In this document: in pieces, positions 1 to 8,610 of the stretch
How the letters are laid out: each line of letters begins with the position of its first letter
Numbering within the stretch: position 1 is the stretch's first letter
From: Phocaeicola abscessus CCUG 55929
GTDB lineage: Bacteria > Bacteroidota > Bacteroidia > Bacteroidales > Bacteroidaceae
Direction: 5' to 3'
NCBI RefSeq assembly: GCF_000312445.1
Contig: NZ_HE997182.1
Span: 718,841-782,840, forward strand
Length of the DNA: 64,000 nucleotides
Made by a program: the position numbers and the translations under genes
Notes under the pieces: model-generated
What the model saw: only the letters and a program-made list of their open reading frames with translations
What the model was told of the DNA's origin: nothing
Databases searched by the model: none

Positions 1-787
1 CTGCGCCAGCCGTGATAAACTCGTCAGCTTCTCGGCGCGAGCAAATTCCTGCATTGGCTAAGTATTTGTTCAGACGAATCGGCTCGTTCGGGTCGATCCA
101 TACTTCCTTGTATTCGATTTGTTTCTTTTTATTGTACTTCGCGTTCGGATTATAATCGGCCGTGCGCGGACGATATGGGCGATTATCTTGTTGGAAGCGA
201 GGGCGGTACCGATTCTGACTGTTTCCATTTTGAATGCGAGGACGACGCATGCGCACCGCAGGCATGTCTCCCTCGTCGGTATGGCGTGGAGTGTACGGAC
301 GTTGTAAACGTTCGTCATCGTTATTATAGTTATTGTAATTGGGATGCGGTCGATACGGGCGCGACTCCCCTTCCTCGCGACGATAGTTCGGGTAATAGCT
401 GTTGGGGCGAGGCCTGTAGAGGCGTTGCGGACTGTTGTAGGCATTGTCGTCGCGACGATAGTCCGGACTGTAATTGTTCATGCGCGGCCGGTACGGGCGT
501 GGCTGGCCGTTGTCCATATCGTCTCCGTTGTTCGGGTTGAAACGGGGATTGTGTGGGCGGTTATTGTAATACCGACGGTATCCCGACTGTCCCTCCGCAT
601 GATATGTGTGATACGGTCGATTGTTACCTTCTCTGTTGTAATTCGGATGATAACTGTTTGCGATTCGTGTTCGATAAGGACGTTGTTCGTCCTGCGGCTG
701 ATATCCTCCTTCCCGGTCTACTTGCCGGTTCTCTTCGTCGACATACTGATTCTCTTCATTGACAGCCTCGTTCGGTCTGTTTTCATT
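1..787 (-). CDS. rRNA pseudouridine synthase (RluB/RsuA type), cut off by window edge, with long low-complexity N-terminus
   Basis: The open frame runs 262 codons from an ATG at 787 to the window edge without a stop. Residues 1-230 are low-complexity, rich in Arg, Tyr, Pro and Asn, with about eight variants of an RPYRPR-like motif. From about residue 236 the S4 RNA-binding domain begins (IRLNKYLANAGICSRREAD), which in this family precedes the pseudouridine synthase domain lying outside the window. The family modifies uridines in large- or small-subunit rRNA; the extension is probably disordered and RNA-binding (inference). A second ATG at 800 (MSTENE) is out of frame because of a five-A run at 780-784 and stops after 14 codons, so 787 is the only in-frame ATG near the 5' end. 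It lies just downstream of purB and may be co-transcribed with it. Whether it is RluB rather than another RsuA-family member cannot be decided here. Confidence 0.8.
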
Positions 788-822
788 TTCTGTACTCATA
801 GCTTTTTTATTAATAATGAATA

Positions 823-840
823 ATGCCCTCTCGGGCTTTG
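823..840 (-). terminator. Small GC hairpin between purB and the pseudouridine synthase gene
   Basis: GCCC and GGGC (826-829, 834-837) form a short hairpin; read on the minus strand the loop is GAGA, a GNRA-type loop. The T-rich tail lies on the plus-strand side, so it would be a weak terminator or processing stem for the leftward genes. Confidence 0.3.
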
Positions 841-850
841 TTTTTATAAA

Positions 851-2197
851 TTAAATTCCCGTATAGGTATGTGGCGTGATGGCACGCAATTCGTTCTTTA
901 CCTTTTCGCTTACGTTTAATGAGTGGATAAAATTTCGAATCGATTTTTCCGTAATGTCTTCGTTTGTTCGGGTAAGTGCCTTCAACGCTTCGTAAGGATG
1001 CGGATAGGCTTCCCGACGCAAGACGGTCTGAATGGCTTCGGCTACTACGCTCCAAGAATGATCTAGATCTTCGCGGATTTTCTCTTCGTTCAGCAATACT
1101 TTATGCAATCCTTTCAGTGTGCTTCGGATGGCAATCACGGTATGCCCTATGGGTACGCCGATGTTGCGTAAGACCGTGGAATCGGTCAAGTCGCGCTGCA
1201 AACGCGAAAGGGGTAATTTCAGCGAGAGATGGTTTAATATGGCGTTGGCCATGCCTAAATTGCCTTCCGCATTTTCGTAATCGATCGGATTCACTTTATG
1301 AGGCATCGCACTCGATCCGACCTCGCCCGCCTTGATCTGCTGTTTGAAATAGTCCATCGATATATACATCCAGAAGTCGCGATTCAGGTCGATCATCACC
1401 GTGTTGATCCGTTTCATCGCGTCGAAGATCGCCCCGAGGCTGTCGTAATTCGAAATCTGGGTGGTGTATGCCTCTCGTTCCAGCCCTAATCGCTCGGAGA
1501 CGAAGCTGTTGCCGAACGCTTTCCAGTCGATCTCAGGATAGGCCGCATGATGGGCGTTGAAGTTTCCTGTAGCTCCTCCGAATTTGGCCGTGAGCGGACA
1601 GGCTTTCAGCGCAGCCAATTGTCGACTCAAGCGGTATGCGAAGACTTTTATCTCCTTGCCCAGACGGGTTGGAGAAGCCGGCTGCCCATGTGTTCTGGCC
1701 AACATCGGAACGGCTTTCCAACGCTCCGCATACTCGTCCAGCAAGGCAATCAATTCTTCCAGCAGAGGATAGTAGACCTCCTGCAACGACTCCTTCAACG
1801 ATAAGGGCACAGCAGTATTGTTAATGTCTTGAGACGTCAAACCGAAATGGACGAATTCCTTATACCGTTCCCACCCGTCGCGCTTATCAAATTGTTCCTT
1901 GATAAAATATTCGATCGCTTTCACGTCGTGGTTCGTCGTGCGCTCGATCTCTTTGACACGCCGAGCATCTGTCTCCGAGAAATGTTCGTAAATGGCGCGT
2001 AAAGAAGCGAACTGGGAACGATCGAAATCTTTCAACTGTGGGAGGGGCCATTCGCATAAAGCGATAAAGTATGCGATCTCTACGCGCACTCTATATTTAA
2101 TTAGGGCGAATTCTGAGAAGTAAGCAGCCAACGCTTCCGTTTTCTCTCTGTACCGGCCGTCAATCGGCGAAATTGCCGTGAGTAAATCGAACTCCAT
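851..2197 (-). CDS. purB: Adenylosuccinate lyase
   Basis: PurB cleaves SAICAR to AICAR and adenylosuccinate to AMP, releasing fumarate, in cytosolic purine synthesis. The 448-residue product matches the usual bacteroidal length. The start MEFDLLTAISPIDGRY is chosen over an upstream in-frame ATG at 2224 because a -7 promoter box overlaps that upstream codon. Visible motifs are the N-terminal SPIDGRY, the ARTHGQ segment near residue 170 with the catalytic His, and the fumarase/aspartase signature GSSAMPHKVNP near residue 295. Another purine gene, purH, lies 6.4 kb away on the opposite strand. The product carries all family landmarks with no sign of damage. Confidence 0.97.
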   Translation of the reverse strand: MEFDLLTAISPIDGRYREKTEALAAYFSEFALIKYRVRVEIAYFIALCEWPLPQLKDFDRSQFASLRAIYEHFSETDARRVKEIERTTNHDVKAIEYFIKEQFDKRDGWERYKEFVHFGLTSQDINNTAVPLSLKESLQEVYYPLLEELIALLDEYAERWKAVPMLARTHGQPASPTRLGKEIKVFAYRLSRQLAALKACPLTAKFGGATGNFNAHHAAYPEIDWKAFGNSFVSERLGLEREAYTTQISNYDSLGAIFDAMKRINTVMIDLNRDFWMYISMDYFKQQIKAGEVGSSAMPHKVNPIDYENAEGNLGMANAILNHLSLKLPLSRLQRDLTDSTVLRNIGVPIGHTVIAIRSTLKGLHKVLLNEEKIREDLDHSWSVVAEAIQTVLRREAYPHPYEALKALTRTNEDITEKSIRNFIHSLNVSEKVKNELRAITPHTYTGI

Positions 2198-2221
2198 AAT
2201 CCATGTTGATCTATCGGACTG

Positions 2222-2229
2222 CAAATTTA
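2222..2229 (-). promoter_or_regulatory. -7 box of purB promoter
   Basis: TAAATTTG on the minus strand matches the Bacteroidota TAnnTTTG box and sits 25 bases before the chosen purB ATG. Confidence 0.6.
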
Positions 2230-2617
2230 ATTATTTTTCCCGATAATCTTACAGAAATACGATAAAGTTATTTAAAAGATGCGAATGTCGTTCAAATGAA
2301 TGTTTGAAAAGGCTTGCTCTGTGCCTGAAAAATATGTCGTCATATTCTGTCGGAACTGATGTGAGGATTCGAAACCGAAGTATAAAACTTTGAGTTGTTT
2401 GATTAGTTTAAAAACGGTTTAAGATACTGTGGATTATCTCAACGGCTTACAGCTCCGTACAGTACGAACCGGAAATATTATTGCATGTTTGTATGCTATT
2501 TTATTACTTGGGGACTCACTAACGAAAGGAAATTTTAATATCTGAATCACTCGCTCCATAATCAACTGGTGTATACTTTTTACCTTTATATGGAGTTGGC
2601 ATAAAACGTTCGGTACC
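2230..2617. other. Gene-free stretch upstream of purB
   Basis: No ORF, structured RNA or repeat could be supported here. The stretch is AT-rich and ends at the left inverted repeat of an IS remnant. Confidence 0.5.
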
Positions 2618-3000
2618 TAATTACGCGAGTTCGGTATAAGAAATCCCCTTGAAAAAATAAATCGGTAGTTTGATAAGACTGCCGATCTTTTGGTAATATC
2701 TCTGATAATCAGTCTTTAGAGGCACAAAAACAATAAATACCATATCATGATTACCGAAAGCAAAGTTACTGAAATTTTTGATGAACTTGTTGTCCGCGAT
2801 TGGAGCATATTGTTTCGTTGCTGTAAAGCCGGAAGTTAATTTTAACTTTGATATTGCGCCAACGGATGGACAAACTTGTCCTCTGGAAGTAAAATTATAG
2901 CTCGACTAGTTTAGGCGACCATAACTCGATCGCCCAAACCTTTGTGTCTTGATGAGTGAGGAAAATTATTATAAATCCTTATCCCGAACTCGCGTTATTA
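2618..3000. mobile_element. ~383-bp IS remnant or MITE with 23-bp terminal inverted repeats
   Basis: The left end (2618-2640) and the reverse complement of the right end (2978-3000) match at 21 of 23 positions, sharing the core ACGCGAGTTCGG followed by ATAAG. Inside are a small hairpin (about 2662-2683), the first codons of a transposase-like ORF at 2747, and a second imperfect stem (about 2910-2937). The size is far below an intact element, so this is a deletion derivative or a non-autonomous MITE. The family is uncertain; the ORF start recalls IS982-type transposases of Bacteroidales. Confidence 0.6.
2747..2839 (+). pseudogene. Transposase N-terminal fragment
   Basis: A 30-codon ORF begins MITESKVTEIF, a start I associate with IS982-family transposases from this order, then loses resemblance and stops. 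It lies centrally between the two inverted repeats. Only memory-based similarity of eleven residues supports the family name. Confidence 0.4.
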
Positions 3001-3094
3001 AGACTAAATGTGTCTACCTATAGCAGGAGAAGTCATGCTGCTCATTTACTTTGATGGGCATCGTTTTAATAATTAGGGCGGGCATTAGAAGTTG

Positions 3095-5110
3095 TCAAAT
3101 GACGACACGTCCCGCCTTTTCCGCTATTTTAGCCATTAGCGTACTCAATTCTTTATAACGCAACATGATTTCTTTTGTACGGCTTCCGTCTTTCATTGGG
3201 CCTGGATTACTTAACAGGAGGGCTGTGTGTTTCATTTCTTCTTCGATGATGGAGAGCTTGAAGTTTATTAGATTTTGAGGGATGATGTGGACTAAGCGGT
3301 CTTTTTCAGTATTCATCTCGTAACGGCGGCTCAATTCGTAACGTTCGCTGATCAGTTCGGCGGCAATTCGGCTGATGCGTTGATCCGGATGTGTGAGGAA
3401 ATAACGTTCGCACGTGAAATCTTCGTCGTGGAGGTGGGCTAATCCTTCCGCTACTATTTTCCTGTGCAGCGGATGGTGGAATTGCAAATCGTCTTGCTTT
3501 AAGTCATTCGCAATGTATTCTATAACGGAAAGGTCTCGGCTCTGCCCGTCGTCCGATCTGATTTTATAAAGAGGCAGTTCCCCGTAACGGACGATCGATT
3601 TGATCAGTTCCACTTCTTGGGTATAAAATAAGAGTTTCTCGCGTTCTATTTCGGGGATGTACGTCTGATAGTCGCCTGCATCTTTCGCCGCTTTCGAGAG
3701 AGGTGTCGGCGGACATTCTTCTGTCGGGACGTTGATTGGCGGCGCATCGTCGACGGGCAAGGCGGAGGTTTTTTCTTCTAAAGAGCTGTTAAAAAATGCT
3801 TGTCGGCGTTTTTTGACGTATTTTTCGCATTCTTCTAAGATAATTTTCTCACTGATGTGGAGTAAGGTTGCACACTCTTGCGTATAGGTGAATCTGACGA
3901 TCTTATTCGGGATTTGTCCAATGCTCTGTGCGATATTCGCAACTAATTGTGCTCGCTTGATAGGGTCGTTCTCGGCCTCATCCAATAGGAGACGCGTTTT
4001 AAAGCGAATGAAATCTTCTTCCCGCTCGGCGATGAATTGTCGAAATTCGGCGGCGTTGTGCGAGCGAGAAAAGCTGTCGGGGTCTTCTCCGTTCGGCAGC
4101 AGTAGCACTTTGATGTTCATTCCCTCTGAGAGCAACATGTCGATGCCGCGCAGGCTGGCGTGGATACCGGCGGAATCGCCGTCGTACAGTAGGGTAATGT
4201 TGTTGGTGAATCGATGGAGCAGTTTGATCTGTTCCTGCGTGAGTGCAGTACCCGAATTGGCTACGACGTTTTCGATGCCGCTCTGGTGCATGGAGATGAC
4301 GTCCATCTGGCCTTCCACCAAAAAACATTTGTCTTGCTTGATGATAGCTTGCTTGGCGAAATAGATTCCGTAAAGCTCTTTGCGTTTTTGGTAGATCTCG
4401 CTCTCCGGCGAATTTACATACTTGGCCGTTTTGGCATTCGATTGGAGTACGCGTCCGCTAAAAGCGACGACTTTTCCGGTAACGGTATGCCAGGGATAGA
4501 TGACTCTTCCCCAGAAACGGTCTCGAAGTGTGCCGTTTTCCTTTTCGAGGCAGAGTCCAGTTTTTACGAGGTATTCTCTTTTATATCCTTTTTGAGAAGC
4601 TTCTTTGGCCAGGGCATCGCTGCTGTCCGTACTGTAACCTAATTGGAATTTCCGGATGATGTCGTCGCGGATTCCTCTTTGATGGAAATAAGCCATGCCG
4701 ATGCTTCTCCCGGCAGCATGATTGTATAGGATCTGCTGGAAATATTCTTTGGCAAACTCATTGACTACGAACAGACTTTCTCGGGTGTTTTGTTGGGCTA
4801 CCTCTTCGGCAGTAAGTTCTTTTTCTTCTATTTCTATATGGTATTTCTTGGCTAACCAACGGATCGCTTCGGGAAAGGTCATTTGCTCGTGTTCCATGAT
4901 AAAGTGGACAGTATTTCCGCCCTTACCGCATGCAAAGCATTTGCATAGATTTTTAGCCGGAGAGACGTAGAAAGAGGGCGTTTTATCGTCGTGAAAAGGG
5001 CATAGCCCTACATAGTTCACTCCTCTCTTCTTCAGGGTGACGAATTCGGAAACCACTTCCACGATGTTAGCGGCATCCATTACTTTATCTACGGTGGAAC
5101 GATCGATCAT
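3095..5110 (-). CDS. dnaG: DNA primase
   Basis: DnaG makes RNA primers for lagging-strand replication with the replicative helicase. The 671-residue product has the CHC2 zinc finger (Cys37, His40, Cys58, Cys61), a catalytic core with the toprim motifs VEGQMD (264-269) and DGDSAG (309-314), and a long C-terminal part expected to hold the helicase-binding domain. An in-frame ATG at 5149 is rejected because it falls inside the mdh terminator hairpin (5134-5161); the start MIDRSTVDKVMDAANIVEVV matches family N-termini. No separate promoter box was found in the short gap, so expression may come from a weak promoter or from read-through out of mdh. Confidence 0.97.
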   Translation of the reverse strand: MIDRSTVDKVMDAANIVEVVSEFVTLKKRGVNYVGLCPFHDDKTPSFYVSPAKNLCKCFACGKGGNTVHFIMEHEQMTFPEAIRWLAKKYHIEIEEKELTAEEVAQQNTRESLFVVNEFAKEYFQQILYNHAAGRSIGMAYFHQRGIRDDIIRKFQLGYSTDSSDALAKEASQKGYKREYLVKTGLCLEKENGTLRDRFWGRVIYPWHTVTGKVVAFSGRVLQSNAKTAKYVNSPESEIYQKRKELYGIYFAKQAIIKQDKCFLVEGQMDVISMHQSGIENVVANSGTALTQEQIKLLHRFTNNITLLYDGDSAGIHASLRGIDMLLSEGMNIKVLLLPNGEDPDSFSRSHNAAEFRQFIAEREEDFIRFKTRLLLDEAENDPIKRAQLVANIAQSIGQIPNKIVRFTYTQECATLLHISEKIILEECEKYVKKRRQAFFNSSLEEKTSALPVDDAPPINVPTEECPPTPLSKAAKDAGDYQTYIPEIEREKLLFYTQEVELIKSIVRYGELPLYKIRSDDGQSRDLSVIEYIANDLKQDDLQFHHPLHRKIVAEGLAHLHDEDFTCERYFLTHPDQRISRIAAELISERYELSRRYEMNTEKDRLVHIIPQNLINFKLSIIEEEMKHTALLLSNPGPMKDGSRTKEIMLRYKELSTLMAKIAEKAGRVVI

Positions 5111-5133
5111 AGTGGAAGCGAAGATAAAAAAAA

Positions 5134-5161
5134 ATCGGCTTCTATCCAAATAGAAGCCGAT
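5134..5161 (-). terminator. Intrinsic terminator of mdh
   Basis: A perfect 12-bp stem (ATCGGCTTCTAT with its complement) with a four-base loop is followed on the minus strand by a run of nine T. It sits 22 bases past the mdh stop codon. Confidence 0.9.
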
Positions 5162-5182
5162 AAATTATGTTTATCCTTCCCG

Positions 5183-6193
5183 TTAGAGATTCGGATTAGT
5201 CTTGTTCCATTCGGATACGGCAGGAAGGGCACCCATTGCGATAACCTGATCGCGTAGACCTGCTAAGTGGGCGTAGCTGGCATCCAGCGTAGCGATCTCG
5301 TCGGGCGTACCCATGACCGGTTTGGTGTACACGCCGTCGGCAGTGATACGCGTCGGCATAGCCATCATGACATGGTTGTAACGGCTTGTGTTTGCATACG
5401 TGCCTGCGGGATAATAGAATTCTTCGCCGCCCATAGCTGCCTCAATCATTTTTACGGCAAGGTAAGACGGACTTTGGAAAGAAGAACGTCGACGGAGCTC
5501 AATAATTTTGGCACCACCTTGAGTGACTGCTTTCTGCATCTGCGCCCATTCGTCGGTGCTAAGGCCTTTTCCGTTGACTTTGGTTTTACCGGCAATGATA
5601 TCGAGCAATTTAACGCCATCGATGGTTGTCGGAGAGGCAAATACTGCCATCTTTTCGCCATGGCCGCCATATGTATAAGCGTTCTTCACCACAGACTGGC
5701 TCACACCGAAATGTTTGGCGAGCGCACCTTTCAAACGGGTGGAATCGAGTGCGGCGAGCGTAGCGACCTGATTGGGTTTTAAACCGGAGTGAACCAGCGT
5801 TACCAAGCCTGTGATATCAGCCGGATTGAAAATAATAACGCAGAATTTGGCATCCGGACAATATTTCTTGATGTTCTCACCGAGTTCCTGAGCTGCTTTC
5901 GAATTGCCAGCCAATAAATCTTCGCGCGTCATACCTTCTTTGCGGGGAGCGCCGCCGGACGAGATGATGTATCTGGCATTCGTGAAAGCTTCTTTCGGAT
6001 CGGTAGTCGAGACGATAGTCGCCTCATCGAAACCGCTCTGACGCATTTCTTCGGCAACACCTTCCGCAGAGAAGACGTCATACAGGCAGATGTTATTCGT
6101 CAGACCCAACATGAGGGCTGTCTGAACCATGTTTGAACCGATCATGCCGGCCGCACCGACGATAGTCAGTTTTTCGTTTGTTAAAAATTCCAT
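5183..6193 (-). CDS. mdh: Malate dehydrogenase (NAD-dependent)
   Basis: It interconverts malate and oxaloacetate in the reductive branch that makes fumarate and succinate in anaerobic Bacteroidales. The 336-residue product starts MEFLTNEKLTIVGAAG, with the nucleotide-binding GAAGMIG loop near residue 13, then SSGGAPRKEGMTR (substrate loop), FNPAD, and the catalytic-His region TYGGHGEKM. An upstream in-frame ATG at 6232 overlaps the promoter and is rejected. The gene lies between its own promoter and a strong terminator, so it is probably monocistronic. The neighbouring carboxyltransferase-like gene could also act around oxaloacetate or pyruvate. Confidence 0.96.
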   Translation of the reverse strand: MEFLTNEKLTIVGAAGMIGSNMVQTALMLGLTNNICLYDVFSAEGVAEEMRQSGFDEATIVSTTDPKEAFTNARYIISSGGAPRKEGMTREDLLAGNSKAAQELGENIKKYCPDAKFCVIIFNPADITGLVTLVHSGLKPNQVATLAALDSTRLKGALAKHFGVSQSVVKNAYTYGGHGEKMAVFASPTTIDGVKLLDIIAGKTKVNGKGLSTDEWAQMQKAVTQGGAKIIELRRRSSFQSPSYLAVKMIEAAMGGEEFYYPAGTYANTSRYNHVMMAMPTRITADGVYTKPVMGTPDEIATLDASYAHLAGLRDQVIAMGALPAVSEWNKTNPNL

Positions 6194-6231
6194 GACACTA
6201 TAAATTAAAAGTTTAAATATGTTCGATGGCA

Positions 6232-6239
6232 CAAAGATA
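6232..6239 (-). promoter_or_regulatory. -7 box of mdh promoter
   Basis: TATCTTTG on the minus strand, 39 bases before the mdh ATG; it overlaps the longer alternative start and argues against it. Confidence 0.65.
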
Positions 6240-6392
6240 TAAAACCTCTCACGAAAAAAATAGTATTCCTTGCATATTCAGTTGAAAAATATATTTTAAT
6301 CGGGGAGAACGAACGTTTTAGCATATAAGGATGACACCCGAAGGGTCCGCGCCAAAACTTCCATTTTAACGACCTTTCCCTTATGGTTAATT

Positions 6393-8165
6393 TTATGCAT
6401 CTTCGCGCTGGATGTATGCAAGGACATCACCTTTGTTGACGCGATCGCCTTGATTAACACATACTTCTATGATGCGACCGTTAAAGTTGGCTGCCTGCTT
6501 CAGGTTGCCGCCCCACGGCGTTAGGATGTAACAGAAATTGTCGTCGGTTCGGTACAGTTTCCCTACGGCCGGAGCCATAGACGGATTCTCCACATCGATT
6601 TCCCAGACCACTTGCCCTTTCTCGTCGGCGGTGATTGGTTCGGCTTTAGCGCGTTTCATTTTTTTGATATCTTCTTCCGAAAATCCACTCTTCGCCATCT
6701 TTGCATCTTTCGCCTTCTGCAAATCGACTTCGAAACGTTCTTTCGCTACACCGCTCTTGAAGTCGCGATACTGCATGTCGTGCATGGAGAATTCGAAGAG
6801 TTCTTCATCGTCGGGTCCTGTTTCCCACCCGTTTTTGTCCATCTCTGCGCGATATTTATCCAAATCGTCGGGATAAAGGTTCTGTACGTCTCCGTCGAAG
6901 AATTCGCGTCCTTGTACTTTGGCTAATTCTTTTATTTCGGGAGCGATTTCGCCGGGTAATTGGCCGCTCTTTCCCAGAATCATGCCCCAGATACTGTTGT
7001 CACTCAACAGGCTGAAACGAGGCTTGTCCTGTACGTCGGCCATGATATTCATCAGAGCGATATTCTTCACGTATTGACTGAAAGGAGTAACCAACGGAGG
7101 ATAGCCCACCTTGGGCCAAACGAACTGGACTTCTTCGAAGAGGCGAATGACTAAATCGTCCAGGCTGACTTCGGGTTTCCCTTGTGACTTCAGCATCATG
7201 TTAATGCCAGAATGAACCCCCTTGAGGTCGGCCATCATGGAACCCATCATGCCACCGGGGAGGCCGCAGGTTAACAATAGCGACGACATCAGTTTATTGT
7301 TCGGATCCATGAAATACCCTAGGAAGTCGTCGATAAATTCTTGCGTCAACGCACGCGCTTGCATGTAGGCGTTCATATTGATTTCGGGAACTTGAAAGCC
7401 TGCATCTTTCAGCATCGCTTGCACGGAAATGACATCGGGATGAACCTTCCCCCACGAAAGAGGTTCGATGGCCGTATCGATCACGTCGGCGCCGTTCTCG
7501 CAGACCTCGAGGATAGAGGCCATGGAAAGACCTGGACCGCTGTGGCCGTGATACTGGATAACGATATCGGGATGTTTCGCCTTGATATTCTTAACCAACT
7601 GTCCCAGCGACCACGGGCGACCGATGCCAGCCATATCCTTTAGACATATCTCTTCAGCACCGGCCTCGATCAGCCGATCGGCTAACTTCGTGTAATACTC
7701 TACCGTATGAACCGGCGAGTAGGTGATGCAAAGCGTAGCCTGAGGAGTCATGCCTCCCTCTTTTGCGTATTTGATGGAAGGAATGATATTCTTCGGATCG
7801 TTCAGACCGCAAAAAATACGTGTAATATCCACGCCTTGGACATGTTTTACTTTGTACATCAGCTTGCGCAAGTCGGCCGGACAGGGGAACATGCGTAAGG
7901 CGTTCAAACCGCGATCCAACATATGCGTCTTGACGCCGACCTCATTGAACGGTTTTGTGAATGCGCGTACTGCTATGTTGGGGTTTTCACCGTACATGAG
8001 GTTCACCTGTTCGAATGCTCCGCCGTTTGTCTCCACGCGAGCAAAACAGCCCATATCGATAATGACTGGGGCGATACGAACCAACTGATCTACTCGAGGC
8101 TGATATTTGCCTGAAGATTGGAACATGTCACGATAAACGAGACTGAATTTGATTTCTTTCTTCAT
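6393..8165 (-). CDS. Oxaloacetate decarboxylase alpha / pyruvate carboxylase subunit B-like carboxyltransferase
   Basis: The 590-residue product has the DRE-TIM-barrel carboxyltransferase fold: LVYRDMFQSSG near the N-terminus where relatives have LRDAHQS, then EICLKDMAGIG with the metal-bridging Lys, and YHGHSGPG where relatives have HxHDTxG. A PYC/OADA-conserved region follows. The last ~65 residues resemble a biotinyl/lipoyl domain (GRIIEVCVNQGDRVNKGD) but lack the AMKM motif whose Lys carries biotin. The reaction is therefore uncertain: a biotin-independent partner subunit, or a carrier modified differently. It has its own promoter and lies beside mdh, consistent with C4-dicarboxylate metabolism (inference). 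Confidence 0.85.
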   Translation of the reverse strand: MKKEIKFSLVYRDMFQSSGKYQPRVDQLVRIAPVIIDMGCFARVETNGGAFEQVNLMYGENPNIAVRAFTKPFNEVGVKTHMLDRGLNALRMFPCPADLRKLMYKVKHVQGVDITRIFCGLNDPKNIIPSIKYAKEGGMTPQATLCITYSPVHTVEYYTKLADRLIEAGAEEICLKDMAGIGRPWSLGQLVKNIKAKHPDIVIQYHGHSGPGLSMASILEVCENGADVIDTAIEPLSWGKVHPDVISVQAMLKDAGFQVPEINMNAYMQARALTQEFIDDFLGYFMDPNNKLMSSLLLTCGLPGGMMGSMMADLKGVHSGINMMLKSQGKPEVSLDDLVIRLFEEVQFVWPKVGYPPLVTPFSQYVKNIALMNIMADVQDKPRFSLLSDNSIWGMILGKSGQLPGEIAPEIKELAKVQGREFFDGDVQNLYPDDLDKYRAEMDKNGWETGPDDEELFEFSMHDMQYRDFKSGVAKERFEVDLQKAKDAKMAKSGFSEEDIKKMKRAKAEPITADEKGQVVWEIDVENPSMAPAVGKLYRTDDNFCYILTPWGGNLKQAANFNGRIIEVCVNQGDRVNKGDVLAYIQREDA

Positions 8166-8214
8166 ATCCTTGTGGTTATAGATGTTTAAGTATGATTTTT
8201 GCTGCTACTCTTTG

Positions 8215-8222
8215 CAAAGATA
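8215..8222 (-). promoter_or_regulatory. -7 box for the carboxyltransferase gene
   Basis: TATCTTTG on the minus strand, 50 bases upstream of the ATG at 8165. Confidence 0.6.
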
Positions 8223-8578
8223 GTTTTTTATTTCTTCATTATACACACTATATGTTGTATTTTTTTTATTGCTACTAAGATGTCGTTGAATTTCTTGACG
8301 GAGAGTCTCGGCGGGAGGATCGCCTTGCTATGACCGAGGAGGTTCAGGTTGTTTTTCTCAGTTTTTTATTAAATCGTAAGCTTATCGTTATAATATCGCA
8401 TCGGTTTTTGTTAGTCGACGAACTTATCAGGTCGGCTTGCCGCATATTGCGAAGGGTTTTCCCACATTTTAGCGGTCGAAATGATGGTGTATGCATTCAT
8501 TTATACGAGAGACGGGGATTTTATGGTTCGATAAACAATATTTCACTGTTTTTGATAGCGGGAATCGCATGAAAATCC
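8223..8578. other. Divergent intergenic region without a supported gene
   Basis: About 350 bases between the divergent carboxyltransferase gene and purH. An 80-codon plus-strand ORF at 8330-8572 has no recognisable features and ends just before the purH promoter, so it is not called. Nothing else was seen. Confidence 0.5.
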
Positions 8579-8586
8579 TATCTTTG
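8579..8586 (+). promoter_or_regulatory. -7 box of purH promoter
   Basis: TATCTTTG, with a TTTG upstream at 8551-8554, places transcription start about 20 bases before the purH ATG at 8611. Confidence 0.6.
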
Positions 8587-8610
8587 TACCTAAAATGTAA
8601 TCATATAGAT

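Noticed and set aside
8330-8572. 80-codon plus-strand ORF before purH
   Set aside because: Weak composition, no promoter or ribosome-binding support, and it ends just before the purH promoter.
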